64,000 bases of DNA from CBDBON01 sp965208395 (GCA_965208395.1 CBDBON010000003.1:930001-994000), one strand, 5' to 3'; shown: positions 16,266 through 26,380, counted from the stretch's first letter. Program-made: numbers and translations. Notes: generated by a model not told the origin, from the sequence alone.

Positions 16266-17048
16266 ATGGAGACTCCGGTCGTAGACTTCCACTGTCACGT
16301 GGGCGGCTGGGACGCCCGGGGACGGGACGACTCCCCGGATATGTACCTGCGCGTCATGGACGCCGCGGGAGTCGATATCTCCTGCATCAACTGCATCCTC
16401 CACAGCGACGCGAGGAGGGGGAACGACTACGTGGCCCGTTACATGGAGCGCGCGCCGGAGCGCTTCGCGGGGGTCGCCTACGTGACTCCGATGTACCCGG
16501 ACGAGGCGATCAGCGAGCTGGAGCGGTGCTTCGACAGCCTGGGGTTCAAGTTTCTGAAGATATATCCTTCGTATATACGCCGTCCCGTGGACGATCCTGT
16601 CTATGACCCCATATACGACTGGTGCAACGACCGTGGCGCGGTCATCATGAGCCACAGCGAGGTTGGAGGGGAGAAGCCGAGCAGCGCCGACGACACTGCG
16701 CCGACCACGCCGCGCAGGTTCGTCGGTCTCGCGGAGCGCTATCCGCGGATACGATGGGTGTTGGCGCACGCCGGGAGGCTTCCGCCCGGCCGGGTGCTGT
16801 CGGTGCAGGCCGCCCAGGCGCGGCCCAACATCTACCTGGAAACCTGCTCCTCCGGCGCGGACGCCGGGACGATCGAGTACATGGTGGAGCACGCCGGGGC
16901 CCACCGTGTGCTCTACGGTTCGGACATGCCTCTGATGGACTCCCGCTTCCAGGTCGCCCGCATCGCCACCGCGGAGATACCGGACGAGGCGAAGCGCCAG
17001 GTGCTCGGCCTGAACGCCATCAGGCTCCTGGGCCTAGATATTTCCTGA
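16266..17048 (+). CDS. Amidohydrolase-family protein (COG2159)
   Basis: A 260-residue metal-dependent amidohydrolase/decarboxylase-type TIM barrel. Motifs are VVDFHCHVGG (HxH), FKFLKIYPSY (lysine strand), VIMSHSE, WVLAHAGR and VLYGSDMPLMD. The complete ligand set contrasts with the neighbouring upstream paralog. COG2159 members hydrolyse or decarboxylate cyclic and aromatic compounds; the substrate is not predictable here. Confidence 0.82.
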   Translation: METPVVDFHCHVGGWDARGRDDSPDMYLRVMDAAGVDISCINCILHSDARRGNDYVARYMERAPERFAGVAYVTPMYPDEAISELERCFDSLGFKFLKIYPSYIRRPVDDPVYDPIYDWCNDRGAVIMSHSEVGGEKPSSADDTAPTTPRRFVGLAERYPRIRWVLAHAGRLPPGRVLSVQAAQARPNIYLETCSSGADAGTIEYMVEHAGAHRVLYGSDMPLMDSRFQVARIATAEIPDEAKRQVLGLNAIRLLGLDIS

Positions 17049-17148
17049 CGAGGGGGACCCCATCTCAGTCTTCCACCGCGGAGCCGGGGGAAGAGGTGAG
17101 AGTCCTATCTCAGTCTTCTCTCGCGGATGGGGGAAGAGGTAGGAACGG
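17047..17148. repeat. Two tandem G/C-run hairpin units
   Basis: Two copies of the dispersed unit with core CCATCTCAGTCTTCC...GGGGGAAGAGGTGAGAG and CTATCTCAGTCTTCT...GGGGGAAGAGGTAGG, directly after the amidohydrolase stop. Confidence 0.65.
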
Positions 17149-17173
17149 CGCAACACCTGATCAAACGCCAGGA

Positions 17174-17362
17174 TCAGCCGCTGAGCATGGCCTCCACCCG
17201 CTTCGCTTCAGCGTCGCTCACGATCCGGAAGACGGTGAACTGGGGAGCATCTTTGGCCTTGCCCCGCACCGCCTTACGACCATTCTTCAGGGTTACCACA
17301 CTGGGCTCCAGGATCTCGCACTTCCTGCGCAGCGCCAAGCAGTAAGCAGTCAATGTTTCCAT
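17174..17362 (-). CDS. Small DUF5679-like protein with lost zinc cysteines
   Basis: A 62-residue protein. The segment AYCLALRRKCEILEP followed by VTLKNGRKAVRGKA and FRIV resembles DUF5679-type small zinc-ribbon proteins (AYC..CR.KRE...P..VTMKNGR.A..G.CP.CGTK.FRI), but the second cysteine pair is replaced by other residues. Function unknown. It is the last of three small leftward genes that are visibly more A/T-rich than their surroundings. Confidence 0.55.
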   Translation of the reverse strand: METLTAYCLALRRKCEILEPSVVTLKNGRKAVRGKAKDAPQFTVFRIVSDAEAKRVEAMLSG

Positions 17363-17404
17363 GGGACACCTCCGTCGATCTGTTGGCCTTGGCTTCGTCC
17401 TCTA

Positions 17405-17905
17405 CTAGCCGTGAGGTCCATATTGCCGGGCAAATTCCTCCTGCCCACGCCGGGCGGAGGTTAAAGCAACGACATCCTGGTCCAAGTACTCTCTGAACAA
17501 CTCGTTAGCCTGGCCAATGGCCTCGTCCAGGGCGTTGCGGGCAGACTCCGGTTGGGCACGGCTGACTTGAAACCCCAGCCACTGCTCACGGTCACCCTGT
17601 ACTGTCAATTCGACATCCTTCCAGTTCTGGGCCAGCTGCCGTAACTGATTCAGCACCCGATCCCACTGGCTGGGATTGGTAACCACGCACAGGACGTAAG
17701 CCGTCCCGCCCGTGGCTTCCCACCAGTCCGGGAACTCCGGGTGACCCTCACAGGAGGAGAGGGTCTCCACCAGGTCGGTCTGGTTCAACGTCCACACCAA
17801 CTCCCTGACACCCGGCTCCAACTGCTCGTAGTTGAGGAACCAGGGGTGCATCGCCTGGACATCAGCGAAAGTCGGACGGAGCACCGCCCGCTTGAACCAC
17901 CACAT
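17405..17905 (-). CDS. Hypothetical protein with SSCEGH motif
   Basis: A 166-residue soluble protein not recognised. It starts MWWFKRAVLRPTF and contains ETLSSCEGHPEFPDWW and AYVLCVVTNPSQW, then a charged helical C-terminal half (ARNALDEAIGQANELFREYL). No signal peptide or membrane segment. It is the middle gene of the small leftward cluster, with a gap of 9 nt to the upstream gene, so it is probably cotranscribed from the promoter at 18304-18332. Confidence 0.6.
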   Translation of the reverse strand: MWWFKRAVLRPTFADVQAMHPWFLNYEQLEPGVRELVWTLNQTDLVETLSSCEGHPEFPDWWEATGGTAYVLCVVTNPSQWDRVLNQLRQLAQNWKDVELTVQGDREQWLGFQVSRAQPESARNALDEAIGQANELFREYLDQDVVALTSARRGQEEFARQYGPHG

Positions 17906-17914
17906 GATGCCTCC

Positions 17915-18109
17915 TCAGGAGCCGTCAACCTCAGGCACTTGCAGGGCATCGTACTGTTGTTTGCTAACAAATCTAACCAGCTTGGCGCCGTCTTCCTCCC
18001 CAGTAACGGCATAGGTATGCCTGCCGTTCTTGTGCACCAAGGTACGCTTTTTGAGGCCGCTCTCCGGTATATCCACTTTTTGCCTGGTCTTCACGTTGTA
18101 GAACTGCAT
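17915..18109 (-). CDS. Hypothetical small basic protein
   Basis: A 64-residue basic protein (MQFYNVKTRQKVDIPES, KKRTLVHKNGRHTYAVTG, AKLVRFVSKQQYDAL). The pattern of short strands is typical of small single-domain proteins; no family could be named. The ATG at 18109 has GAGGTGAAGC just upstream. First gene of the three-gene cluster. Confidence 0.6.
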   Translation of the reverse strand: MQFYNVKTRQKVDIPESGLKKRTLVHKNGRHTYAVTGEEDGAKLVRFVSKQQYDALQVPEVDGS

Positions 18110-18193
18110 GCTTCACCTCGCGCTTCGATATTCCATCTTCCAATTCGCCGATGGACTCCCAGCCTTCACCTCGCAGCCTTCAGTCAGAACGTA

Positions 18194-18223
18194 TTACCAC
18201 CTCCTTGCTCTCAATGCGGTCAT
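18194..18223 (-). other. Tiny leader ORF with strong ribosome site
   Basis: A nine-codon frame MTALRARRW preceded by AGGAGGCCGTT lies in the untranslated leader of the small-gene cluster, about 80 nt downstream of its promoter. It might be a leader peptide or chance; no attenuator hairpin was evident. Confidence 0.25.
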
Positions 18224-18303
18224 AACGGCCTCCTGTTGGCACGTGGTCTCAAAATTTGCGCCGCATTCGCTCACTCGTTTGATCGCAGCGGTCAAAGTTG
18301 GTG

Positions 18304-18332
18304 AGCGTAGCGTCTTTTTCTTGGGCTGTCAA
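18304..18332 (-). promoter_or_regulatory. Promoter for the three-gene small cluster
   Basis: Reading leftward, consensus -35 TTGACA (18332-18327), 17 bp, then -10 TACGCT (18309-18304). It would give a leader of about 190 nt before the gene starting at 18109. The 18110-18500 stretch otherwise holds no gene. Confidence 0.6.
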
Positions 18333-18349
18333 GAGGCCTAACGAGGCGT

Positions 18350-18475
18350 AACCCCAACTCAATCTTCCTCCCGCGGACAGGGGGACGAGATAAGAGCCCC
18401 AATCCCAAGACGGGGAAGAGGCAAGAGACTCCGTCTCAACTCTCCCCAGCGGTGCCAGGGAAGAGGGAAGGGCCT
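18350..18475. repeat. Three tandem G/C-run hairpin units
   Basis: Three degenerate copies of the dispersed unit (CCCAACTCAATCTTCC, then CCCCAATCCCAAGACG, then CTCAACTCTCCCC, each with a GGGAAGAGGNAAGAG-like right half). They separate the small-gene cluster from the sulfite-oxidase-family gene. Confidence 0.55.
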
Positions 18476-18502
18476 ACCCGGAGGCAACACGACGGTCCCG
18501 GC

Positions 18503-19769
18503 CTATGTCACGCGTATCGGGTGGGGCACCGGCTGGTTGAAGAGGTAGCCCTTTTCGTTGAAGGGCACCTGATCCGGCTGGGTGTTGCCCGCGGCGTCGG
18601 TGGCGCGCGTCATGATGACGCGCTCGCCCGGCTCGGCGTCCCAGACGAACTCGAACCGCGCCCAGGAGAGAGCCGGCTGCCTTCCCGACAGCTCGGCGTC
18701 GGCCCAGGCGCGCCCGGAGTTGGAGCTCCACTGCACGCGAGAGATGGGCCCCGCCGGGGACTGGGCGTAGCCGTGTATACGGCGGCGCCCCGCCGGGACC
18801 TGCGCCGGCCAGGGCAGAGCGAGCGCGCTCTTGACGACCTGCGTCGTCACCGGCCTGCCCCGAGATTCGCCCTCCGGCGGGTACCGGTCACCAATGAGCA
18901 CGTAGGAGGTCGTGTTGTTGCGCGTCCACATCGGCTCGGACGAGACCACGATGCGCCCAAGCCACTTGATGCTCGCGCTGCCCCACCCAGCCCGGGACGA
19001 GCGCACGGATGGGGAATCCGTGGTCTGCGGGCAGCGTCTCGCCGTTGAGCGCGTAGGCCAGCAGCGTGTCCGGGTGCATCGCCTTTTCCACCGGCAGCAC
19101 GTAGCGAAAACCCTCTTCCGGCGATCCGGCGTCGAGCCCCACCAGCAGGACGCTGACTGCGCCAGCACGGATGCCCGCCAGGGTCAGCACGTCCCGCAGC
19201 GCAACCCCGACCCATTCGCCGTTGCCGATTGCGCCTGTCATCCACTGCGTGCCGGACGCCTTCCGACCCTTCAGGAGATCGAACATGGCGCGGTGATTGC
19301 CCGCGCACTCCAAGTAGGACGTGAGCGTGCGGCCAGGCAGATTCCTGATGTCGGCATAGGTCAGCTCCATGGGCTCCGTCACGGCGTCCCCATCCACGAA
19401 GAGCCGCCAGTCCGAAGCGTCCAGGTCCAGGCTCACGGAGTTGTTGCGCACAAAGAAGAGGCGGTTGGGAGTCGTGAGTCCCTGCATGTTCTCCAGCCGG
19501 GCCTCCAAGCCCTTGTCGTCGCGCCTGATGAACGGCGCGGGATCCTTGAACCAGGGGGAGCCGGCGGACGGGCCGGAACTCGTCTTCGGCGGCGCCGGTC
19601 GAGGCGTCCCGGGGGCCGGATCCGTGCCGACGCAGGCGGCCAGGACTGCCGCAGCGCCGCCCATCATCATCAGACGCAGGAACTGGCGGCGGTCCATCCC
19701 GCGCGCGCTGACGAACTCCCACAACGAATCCCCGTCCCAACGTCCCGTCCCGGGTCCGTTATCCTCCAT
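18503..19769 (-). pseudogene. Sulfite-oxidase-family molybdopterin oxidoreductase, frameshifted
   Basis: An exported molybdenum-pterin oxidoreductase. The N-terminus has a twin-arginine signal (MDRRQFL, R27-R28) ending in a lipobox LAAC (Cys46). The Mo-ligand Cys lies in SYLECAGNHR. The frame breaks at a run of four C at 18981-18984 (GGGG in the coding strand). One base fewer would join GWVG to SASIKWLGRIVVSSEPMW in the second frame, which continues through the dimerisation domain to PHPIRVT. Either a single-base assembly error or a recent inactivation; everything else is intact. Confidence 0.85.
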
Positions 19770-19872
19770 GCCTGCCTCCAGTGGCGCTGCTCTACTGCAT
19801 TTCTTATCTTACCTGTAAAGGCGCTGAGTGTCGGCAGGAGGCGCTGCGGCTCTCCAAGTACGGACCTGTTTC

Positions 19873-19930
19873 AGATGAGGGGACCCCATCTCAGTCTTCC
19901 CCCCGCGGACGGGGGGAAGAGGTAAGAGTT
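19873..19930. repeat. Best-preserved G/C-run hairpin unit
   Basis: GGGGACCCCATCTCAG, then a perfect 10-bp stem TCTTCCCCCC/GGGGGGAAGA (19895-19904, 19911-19920) with loop GCGGAC, then GGTAAGAG. It serves as the reference copy of the dispersed family in this window. Confidence 0.7.
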
Positions 19931-19956
19931 TTCCTGATGAACAGGTGCGGTGATGC

Positions 19957-19965
19957 TGGTATAAT
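19957..19965 (+). promoter_or_regulatory. Extended -10 promoter for the dgt-dnaG-rpoD operon
   Basis: TGG-TATAAT forms a TGn-extended -10 element. The -35 region is poor, as is common with extended -10 promoters. Predicted start near 19972, about 80 nt before dgt. Confidence 0.5.
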
Positions 19966-20052
19966 ATCGGGGTTGGCGCGCCGCCGTCATTAGACGTATT
20001 CCGTACGTTCGGGCCAGTTGTCTCCATACGCGCCGGAGAGCCGCGAATCGCC

Positions 20053-21123
20053 GTGATAACAACCTCTGTACGCCGTCACCTGGAGGAGAGAGAGGAGTCA
20101 CTGTCGCCCCACGCCTCCAGGTCGGCGCAGGGCCGAGGCCGCGACCGTCCCGAGGCGCCGTCGGCGCTTCGCACCGAGTTCCAGCGCGACCGGGACCGGA
20201 TAATCCACTCGAAGGCGTTCCGGCGTCTCAAGCACAAGACGCAGGTGTTCATAGCGCCCCTGGGCGATCACTTCGTCACTCGCCTGACCCACACGCTGGA
20301 GGTGGCCCAGATATCCCGGACGATCGCGCGGGCGCTGGACCTCAACGAGGACCTGGCCGAGGCGGTGGCTCTGGGGCACGACCTCGGGCACACTCCGTTC
20401 GGCCACATCGGCGAGAACGAGCTGGACTCTCTGAGCCCGTCGGGATTTCGTCACAGCGCGCAGAGCCTTCGGATCGTGGAGCAGGTGGAGAAGGACGGCG
20501 ACGGGCTGAACCTGACCTGGGAGGTACGGCACGGCATCGTATCCCACTCCAAGCCGAGAGGGGACTTTCTTGGACGCGGCGATCTAGGAGATCTCAGCCT
20601 GGAGGGGCAGATCTGCCGGATATCGGACGCGGTCGCCTACCTGAACCACGACCTGGCAGACGCCTACCGAGCCGGCGTGCTGGTCCCCGACGACCTTCCG
20701 AGAGAGGTGGTCGAGGTCCTCGGCTACAGACACTCGCAGCGCATCGACACTATGGTGAGCGACATCGTGGAGAGCTCCTGGGCGGCCACGGGTATGGAAG
20801 CGGGAGAGCCTACGCCCGTCATCACGATGGGGCGAAGGGTCAGAGAGGCGATGAACACCCTTCGGGAGTACATGTTCGAGAACGTCTACGTCCCCGAGGA
20901 CCTCGGTGAAGAGGGCAAGACGGCGCGAAGGATCGTCGGGCTCATCTACCGGCATCTGACCGAGCACCCGGAGAAGATTCCCGCCGAGTACTCGCGGCGG
21001 AGCGGCACGCGCGAGGAGGCGGTCGTCGACTACCTGTCCGGGATGACCGACCGGTACGCGCTCCGCATGGCCGAGGCTATACAGCCGGGAGTGGCGGCGG
21101 TATTCCATTCCAGGTTGCTATGA
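20053..21123 (+). CDS. dgt: dGTP triphosphohydrolase-like HD protein
   Basis: HD-domain deoxynucleoside triphosphohydrolase, 356 residues. It shows FQRDRDRIIHSKAFRRLKHKTQVF, TRLTHTLEVAQ and the metal motif GHDLGHTPFGHIGE, then a second conserved segment RISDAVAYLNHDLADA. The enzyme splits dGTP or other dNTPs into nucleoside and triphosphate. GTG start at 20053 with GGAGAG about 13 nt upstream. In many bacteria dgt lies near dnaG and rpoD, as here; its stop overlaps the next start. Confidence 0.9.
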   Translation: MITTSVRRHLEEREESLSPHASRSAQGRGRDRPEAPSALRTEFQRDRDRIIHSKAFRRLKHKTQVFIAPLGDHFVTRLTHTLEVAQISRTIARALDLNEDLAEAVALGHDLGHTPFGHIGENELDSLSPSGFRHSAQSLRIVEQVEKDGDGLNLTWEVRHGIVSHSKPRGDFLGRGDLGDLSLEGQICRISDAVAYLNHDLADAYRAGVLVPDDLPREVVEVLGYRHSQRIDTMVSDIVESSWAATGMEAGEPTPVITMGRRVREAMNTLREYMFENVYVPEDLGEEGKTARRIVGLIYRHLTEHPEKIPAEYSRRSGTREEAVVDYLSGMTDRYALRMAEAIQPGVAAVFHSRLL

Positions 21124-21392
21124 TGTCAGGCGCCACCGTGACAGACCGGATTCGCGCCCGCACGGTGCGTAACAATCTGAGGCTGATCCGGGAGCACCTG
21201 GAGGCGATGCAGAGGGATGTCCACGGCTTGGAGTTCGATCCGTGGAAGCGGGAGGTAGACGGCCTGTGGAGGCGCACCTTCGAGCAGATAAACCACATGA
21301 GCCCGGCTCCTCAACAGACGGCGCTCGAATCGATCAGAGAGGCGTGGATGAGCTACGTGACGCACTACGCGACCTCTCCCGCCGGGTCGTAG
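21120..21392 (+). CDS. Hypothetical 90-residue helical protein
   Basis: Not recognised. A largely helical, charged protein (RNNLRLIREHLEAMQRDVHGLEFDPWKREVDGLW) starting on the ATGA that ends dgt. Codons show normal bias for the window. The location inside the dgt-dnaG-rpoD operon implies coexpression with replication genes, but no function can be assigned. Confidence 0.65.
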   Translation: MMSGATVTDRIRARTVRNNLRLIREHLEAMQRDVHGLEFDPWKREVDGLWRRTFEQINHMSPAPQQTALESIREAWMSYVTHYATSPAGS

Positions 21393-21405
21393 AGGAGGGT
21401 CAGGG

Positions 21406-21780
21406 TTGTCCGACGGAGACGGCGACGGGAGGCTCGAAGCGGAGGCGGACCTGGAGGAGGCCCGGCGAACCGCTGGTATCGCGCACGCAGTGGTGATCAG
21501 GTTCAAGGAGATGGGGCTGCCGACGGAGCTGGACGGGGACCTGGCGGCGCTGTGCACCGACCTCGGCGACATCTGGAGCGCGGAGCGCCGGCTGGCCGAG
21601 GGGATACGCGAGCTGGCCGGCTCCGGCCGTGACTGGGAATCGGCGGCCGACTCCCTGGTCGATCTGAAGGCCGATCTCGAGCATATCTCCTGGCATCTGA
21701 AGAGCGTGCGGAGGCCTCTCAACAGGATCGTCAACTTCGCCTACCGTGAGGCGGCGTCGAGAGAGCAGGAGACGCCATGA
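21406..21780 (+). CDS. Hypothetical 124-residue acidic helical protein
   Basis: Not recognised. An acidic helical protein (EAEADLEEARRTAGIAHAVVIRF, SADSLVDLKADLEHISWHLKSVRRPLNRIVNF). TTG start at 21406 with GAGGAGGG about 8 nt upstream. Its stop overlaps dnaG by 4 nt (ATGA), indicating translational coupling with primase. Confidence 0.65.
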   Translation: MSDGDGDGRLEAEADLEEARRTAGIAHAVVIRFKEMGLPTELDGDLAALCTDLGDIWSAERRLAEGIRELAGSGRDWESAADSLVDLKADLEHISWHLKSVRRPLNRIVNFAYREAASREQETP

Positions 21781-23585
21781 GCGTCGTGGACGAGGTGAAG
21801 AGCCGACTCGACATCGTAGACACGGTGTCGGGATATGTCGCGCTCCGCAAGTCGGGGCGCTACTACAAGGCGCAGTGCCCCTTCCACACGGAGAAGACTC
21901 CGTCGTTCACAGTCAACCCGGAGCGCCAGGCGTGGCACTGCTTCGGCGCCTGCGCGACCGGGGGGGACGTCTTCTCCTTCGTGATGCGGATGGAGCGTCT
22001 CGACTTCGGGGAAACGCTTCGCCTGCTGGCCGACAGGGCGGGTGTGCCGCTGACGGAGCGGCGGGACAGGGACCGGAGCGCGGCGCTCCGCCGGATCAAC
22101 CGGACGGCGGTGCGGTTCTACAGAGAGGTGCTGGCGTCGGTCCAAGGCGCCGGCGCGGCCTCCTATCTCGCGGAGCGGGGCGTGGACGGCGACGCGGCCG
22201 CCAGATTCGAGATCGGGCTGAGCCCCGCGGGACGGACGGAACTGAGGTCGTATCTCCTGGGCCGGGGCTTCACTGAGGGCCAGGCCGTCGAGGCCGGGTT
22301 GCTGCACCGCAACGATGACGGGAGCACGCGCGACTTCTTCCGCGGCCGGCTGATGTTCCCCATCCATGACCGGCGCGGCGAAGTGGCCGGCTTTGGGGCG
22401 CGGGCCCTGGACGGCTCGATGCCCAAGTACATCAACACGCCGAAGACGCCGATCTTCGACAAGCGGAGCACGCTGTACGCGCTGCACCTCGCGGCGGAGC
22501 CGATCAGGACCGACGGCACAGGCGTGGTCGTCGAGGGCTACATGGACGTGATCGCCGCCCACCAGCACGGCTATGCGAACGTCGTGGCGTCGATGGGCAC
22601 CGCGGTGACCGACCGGCAGGTGTCGCAGCTGAAGTCGCTGGCCAGCAGCTTCGTGCTCGCCCTAGATCCCGACGCGGCGGGACAGGAGGCGACCGTCCGT
22701 AGCCTGGAGTCGTCCTGGCGCGTGCTGGGCCGCCAGGACACGGGCGTGCGGCACGGCTCCGTGGGGATGCTGTACCAGCGCGAGCCTCTCACCCTGCGGA
22801 TAGCCTCGCTGCCCCCGGGCCGCGACCCCGACACGCTGATCCGGGAGGACCCGCAGGAGTGGGAGCGGCTGACGCGGGAGGCGGTCCCCCTGATGGACTT
22901 CCTGATTCCGGCGGTCGCCGCCCGGTTCGATACGAGCACCGGACAGGGCAAAGCCCAGGTGGTGGAGGCCCTCTTCCCCATCATCGCCTCCACGGACAAC
23001 GACTTCGACCAGGAACGGTACCTGAGGAGGCTGGCCGATTCGATCGGCGTAAGCGAGGAGTCACTGCGGGCCAGCATCGGCGGGCTGCACCGCTCCACCG
23101 CCTCACGCTCCGGTGGTCGCCCTCGAAGAGAGGGGGCGGCGCAGATCACGCCGTCCGCGCTGACCAGCCGACCGGACGACCTGCTGGAGGAGTACGCGCT
23201 GGTGCTGCTGCTGAACAGCCCACATCTGCGGGAGTCGGCGTCCCGGGAGTCCGCAAAGCACTTTCACCAGAGTCACTACAGGGAGATATTTACGCAGTGG
23301 CTCTCCTGCTCTACAATAGATGATCTCAGGGAGAGCCTGGACGAGTCGCTGCGCGAGGATCTGTCCCGGCTCTTGGAGAAGGCCCCCGTGTCGAGAGACC
23401 GGACGGAGACGAGGGCCGCGTTGGGCGAGAGTCTCAGGCGGATGGAGAGGCGGCATCTGCGCGACCAACAGAACGCTCTGCTGGCGACCGAAGACGCCGC
23501 GGTCCCGCCCGCCCGGGAGCTGGAGGAGTCGGTCGCGGCGGTCAATGCCGCGATAAGAGAGTCGTTTTCACAGGGAGCCCGTTGA
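21777..23585 (+). CDS. dnaG: DNA primase
   Basis: Synthesises RNA primers at the replication fork; 602 residues. The CHC2 zinc finger is C34-x2-H37 ... C55-x3-C59 (CPFH and CFGAC), with one residue more between the last cysteines than in E. coli. The catalytic core follows (AEIGLSPAGRTEL, FGARALDG) with TOPRIM motifs VVEGYMDVIAA and LALDPDAAGQEA, and the C-terminal helicase-binding region closes it. Located between the coupled small gene and rpoD, the macromolecular-synthesis arrangement. Confidence 0.95.
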   Translation: MSVVDEVKSRLDIVDTVSGYVALRKSGRYYKAQCPFHTEKTPSFTVNPERQAWHCFGACATGGDVFSFVMRMERLDFGETLRLLADRAGVPLTERRDRDRSAALRRINRTAVRFYREVLASVQGAGAASYLAERGVDGDAAARFEIGLSPAGRTELRSYLLGRGFTEGQAVEAGLLHRNDDGSTRDFFRGRLMFPIHDRRGEVAGFGARALDGSMPKYINTPKTPIFDKRSTLYALHLAAEPIRTDGTGVVVEGYMDVIAAHQHGYANVVASMGTAVTDRQVSQLKSLASSFVLALDPDAAGQEATVRSLESSWRVLGRQDTGVRHGSVGMLYQREPLTLRIASLPPGRDPDTLIREDPQEWERLTREAVPLMDFLIPAVAARFDTSTGQGKAQVVEALFPIIASTDNDFDQERYLRRLADSIGVSEESLRASIGGLHRSTASRSGGRPRREGAAQITPSALTSRPDDLLEEYALVLLLNSPHLRESASRESAKHFHQSHYREIFTQWLSCSTIDDLRESLDESLREDLSRLLEKAPVSRDRTETRAALGESLRRMERRHLRDQQNALLATEDAAVPPARELEESVAAVNAAIRESFSQGAR

Positions 23586-23619
23586 CGATACTCGCACGAC
23601 GGGCGGCAAAGGACGGAGA

Positions 23620-25149
<1,530 letters not shown>

Positions 25150-25170
25150 ATACCGCCGTCGGACCCATGC

Positions 25171-25207
25171 GGCGTAGCTGGAAGCCCCAGTTGCGCCCTT
25201 TTTGTTT
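25171..25207 (+). terminator. Rho-independent terminator of the dgt-dnaG-rpoD operon
   Basis: An 11-bp stem GGCGTAGCTGG/CCAGTTGCGCC (two G-U pairs) with loop AAGCC, followed by CTTTTTGTTT. This is the clearest intrinsic terminator in the window. Confidence 0.85.
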
Positions 25208-25237
25208 ACAGGGGCAGCCTCTCTCAGGACGGGCCGG

Positions 25238-26362
25238 ATGAGCGCGACGCGAGCGACAGAGGAGCGGAGCACCGGAGACCTCCGGCCGTCGGGCAGGTCG
25301 AAGGTCGCCGTGGTCTACACGACGCCGGACACGGTGATCGAGGACATCGGCCGGACGATGAGGCTGGGCGACTACCAGAGCCACATCTCCCCAGACATCG
25401 AGACGCTCCTTAAGGTCAACATCTCGTGGCAGCACTACTACCCGGCGTGCTCGACCACTCCCTGGCAGCTGGACGGCGTGATCGGCGCCATGAAGGCGGA
25501 CGGGTACGAGCGTCTCGTGCCCACGCACAACGGCACCGTCGTCGTGGACGCGCGGGAGGGCGAGCGCAACAACAGGCACGCGGCGGTGCAGCGGAAGCAC
25601 GGGCTCGATCCTCTCCACCTGGAGTCGGTGAGATGGTCCAGGTACGAGCCGAGGGCTGAGATGACGGTGTTGGACAGGGTGTACCCGGAGGGCATCCACA
25701 TCCCCGATCCGCTGATCGGGAGGAACATCGTGCACCTTCCGACGATGAAGACCCACGTCTTCACGACGATCACGGGAGCGATGAAGAACGCCTTCGGGGG
25801 CCTACTGAACTACCGCCGCCACTGGACGCACTCGGTGATCCACGAGACGCTGGTGGACCTGCTGAAGATTCAGAGGGAGATCCATCCGGGGGTCTTCGCC
25901 GTCACGGACGGGACCTTCGCGGGAGACGGCCCCGGTCCGCGCGCCATGAGGTGGCACGTGAAGAACGTGCTGCTCGCGAGCGCCGATCAGGTCGCGGTGG
26001 ACGCGGTGGCGGCCAAGATGATGGGGTTCGACCCGATGTCGATAGGATTCATCCGCATGGCCCACGAGCAGGGGCTCGGCTGCGGCCGCGTCGAGGAGAT
26101 AGAGGTGGTGGGCGAGGACATCTCGGAGATCGACTGGCAGTTCTCCGGGTCGGAGAACACGCTGGCCAGCCGGGGACAGAAGCTCATCTACTGGGGGCCT
26201 CTGAAGTCGCTCGAGCGGATCCTGCTGCGCTCACATCTGGCGCCGTGGGCCTATGTGGCCTCGAACCTCTACCACAACGAGTACTGGCTGCGGTTCATAG
26301 GCCGGAGACGGGTCCGGGAGGCGATGGAGACGGGCTGGGGCCGGCTGTTTCAAAGCTACTAA
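25238..26362 (+). CDS. DUF362 protein
   Basis: A 374-residue DUF362 protein: VHLPTMKTHVFTTITGAMKNAFGGLL is the family core, with VFAVTDGTFAGDGPGPRAM and ASADQVAVDAVAAKMMGFDP. Family members are uncharacterised, often near Fe-S proteins; the typical C-terminal ferredoxin domain is absent here. ATG at 25238 chosen over the TTG at 25202 because the latter lies in the terminator tail. It stands alone between the rpoD terminator and the mazEF promoter. Confidence 0.82.
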   Translation: MSATRATEERSTGDLRPSGRSKVAVVYTTPDTVIEDIGRTMRLGDYQSHISPDIETLLKVNISWQHYYPACSTTPWQLDGVIGAMKADGYERLVPTHNGTVVVDAREGERNNRHAAVQRKHGLDPLHLESVRWSRYEPRAEMTVLDRVYPEGIHIPDPLIGRNIVHLPTMKTHVFTTITGAMKNAFGGLLNYRRHWTHSVIHETLVDLLKIQREIHPGVFAVTDGTFAGDGPGPRAMRWHVKNVLLASADQVAVDAVAAKMMGFDPMSIGFIRMAHEQGLGCGRVEEIEVVGEDISEIDWQFSGSENTLASRGQKLIYWGPLKSLERILLRSHLAPWAYVASNLYHNEYWLRFIGRRRVREAMETGWGRLFQSY

Positions 26363-26380
26363 GTCTTACCAGTGGGGGAC

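Noticed and set aside
17047..17148. Tandem hairpin units as a CRISPR array
   Set aside because: Unit spacing is irregular, the units are palindromic and dispersed, there are no unique spacers, and no cas genes occur.
18971..18995. Programmed frameshifting in the sulfite-oxidase-family gene
   Set aside because: The C4/G4 run lacks a slippery heptamer with a stimulatory structure, and this family is not known for recoding; a mutation or assembly error is simpler.
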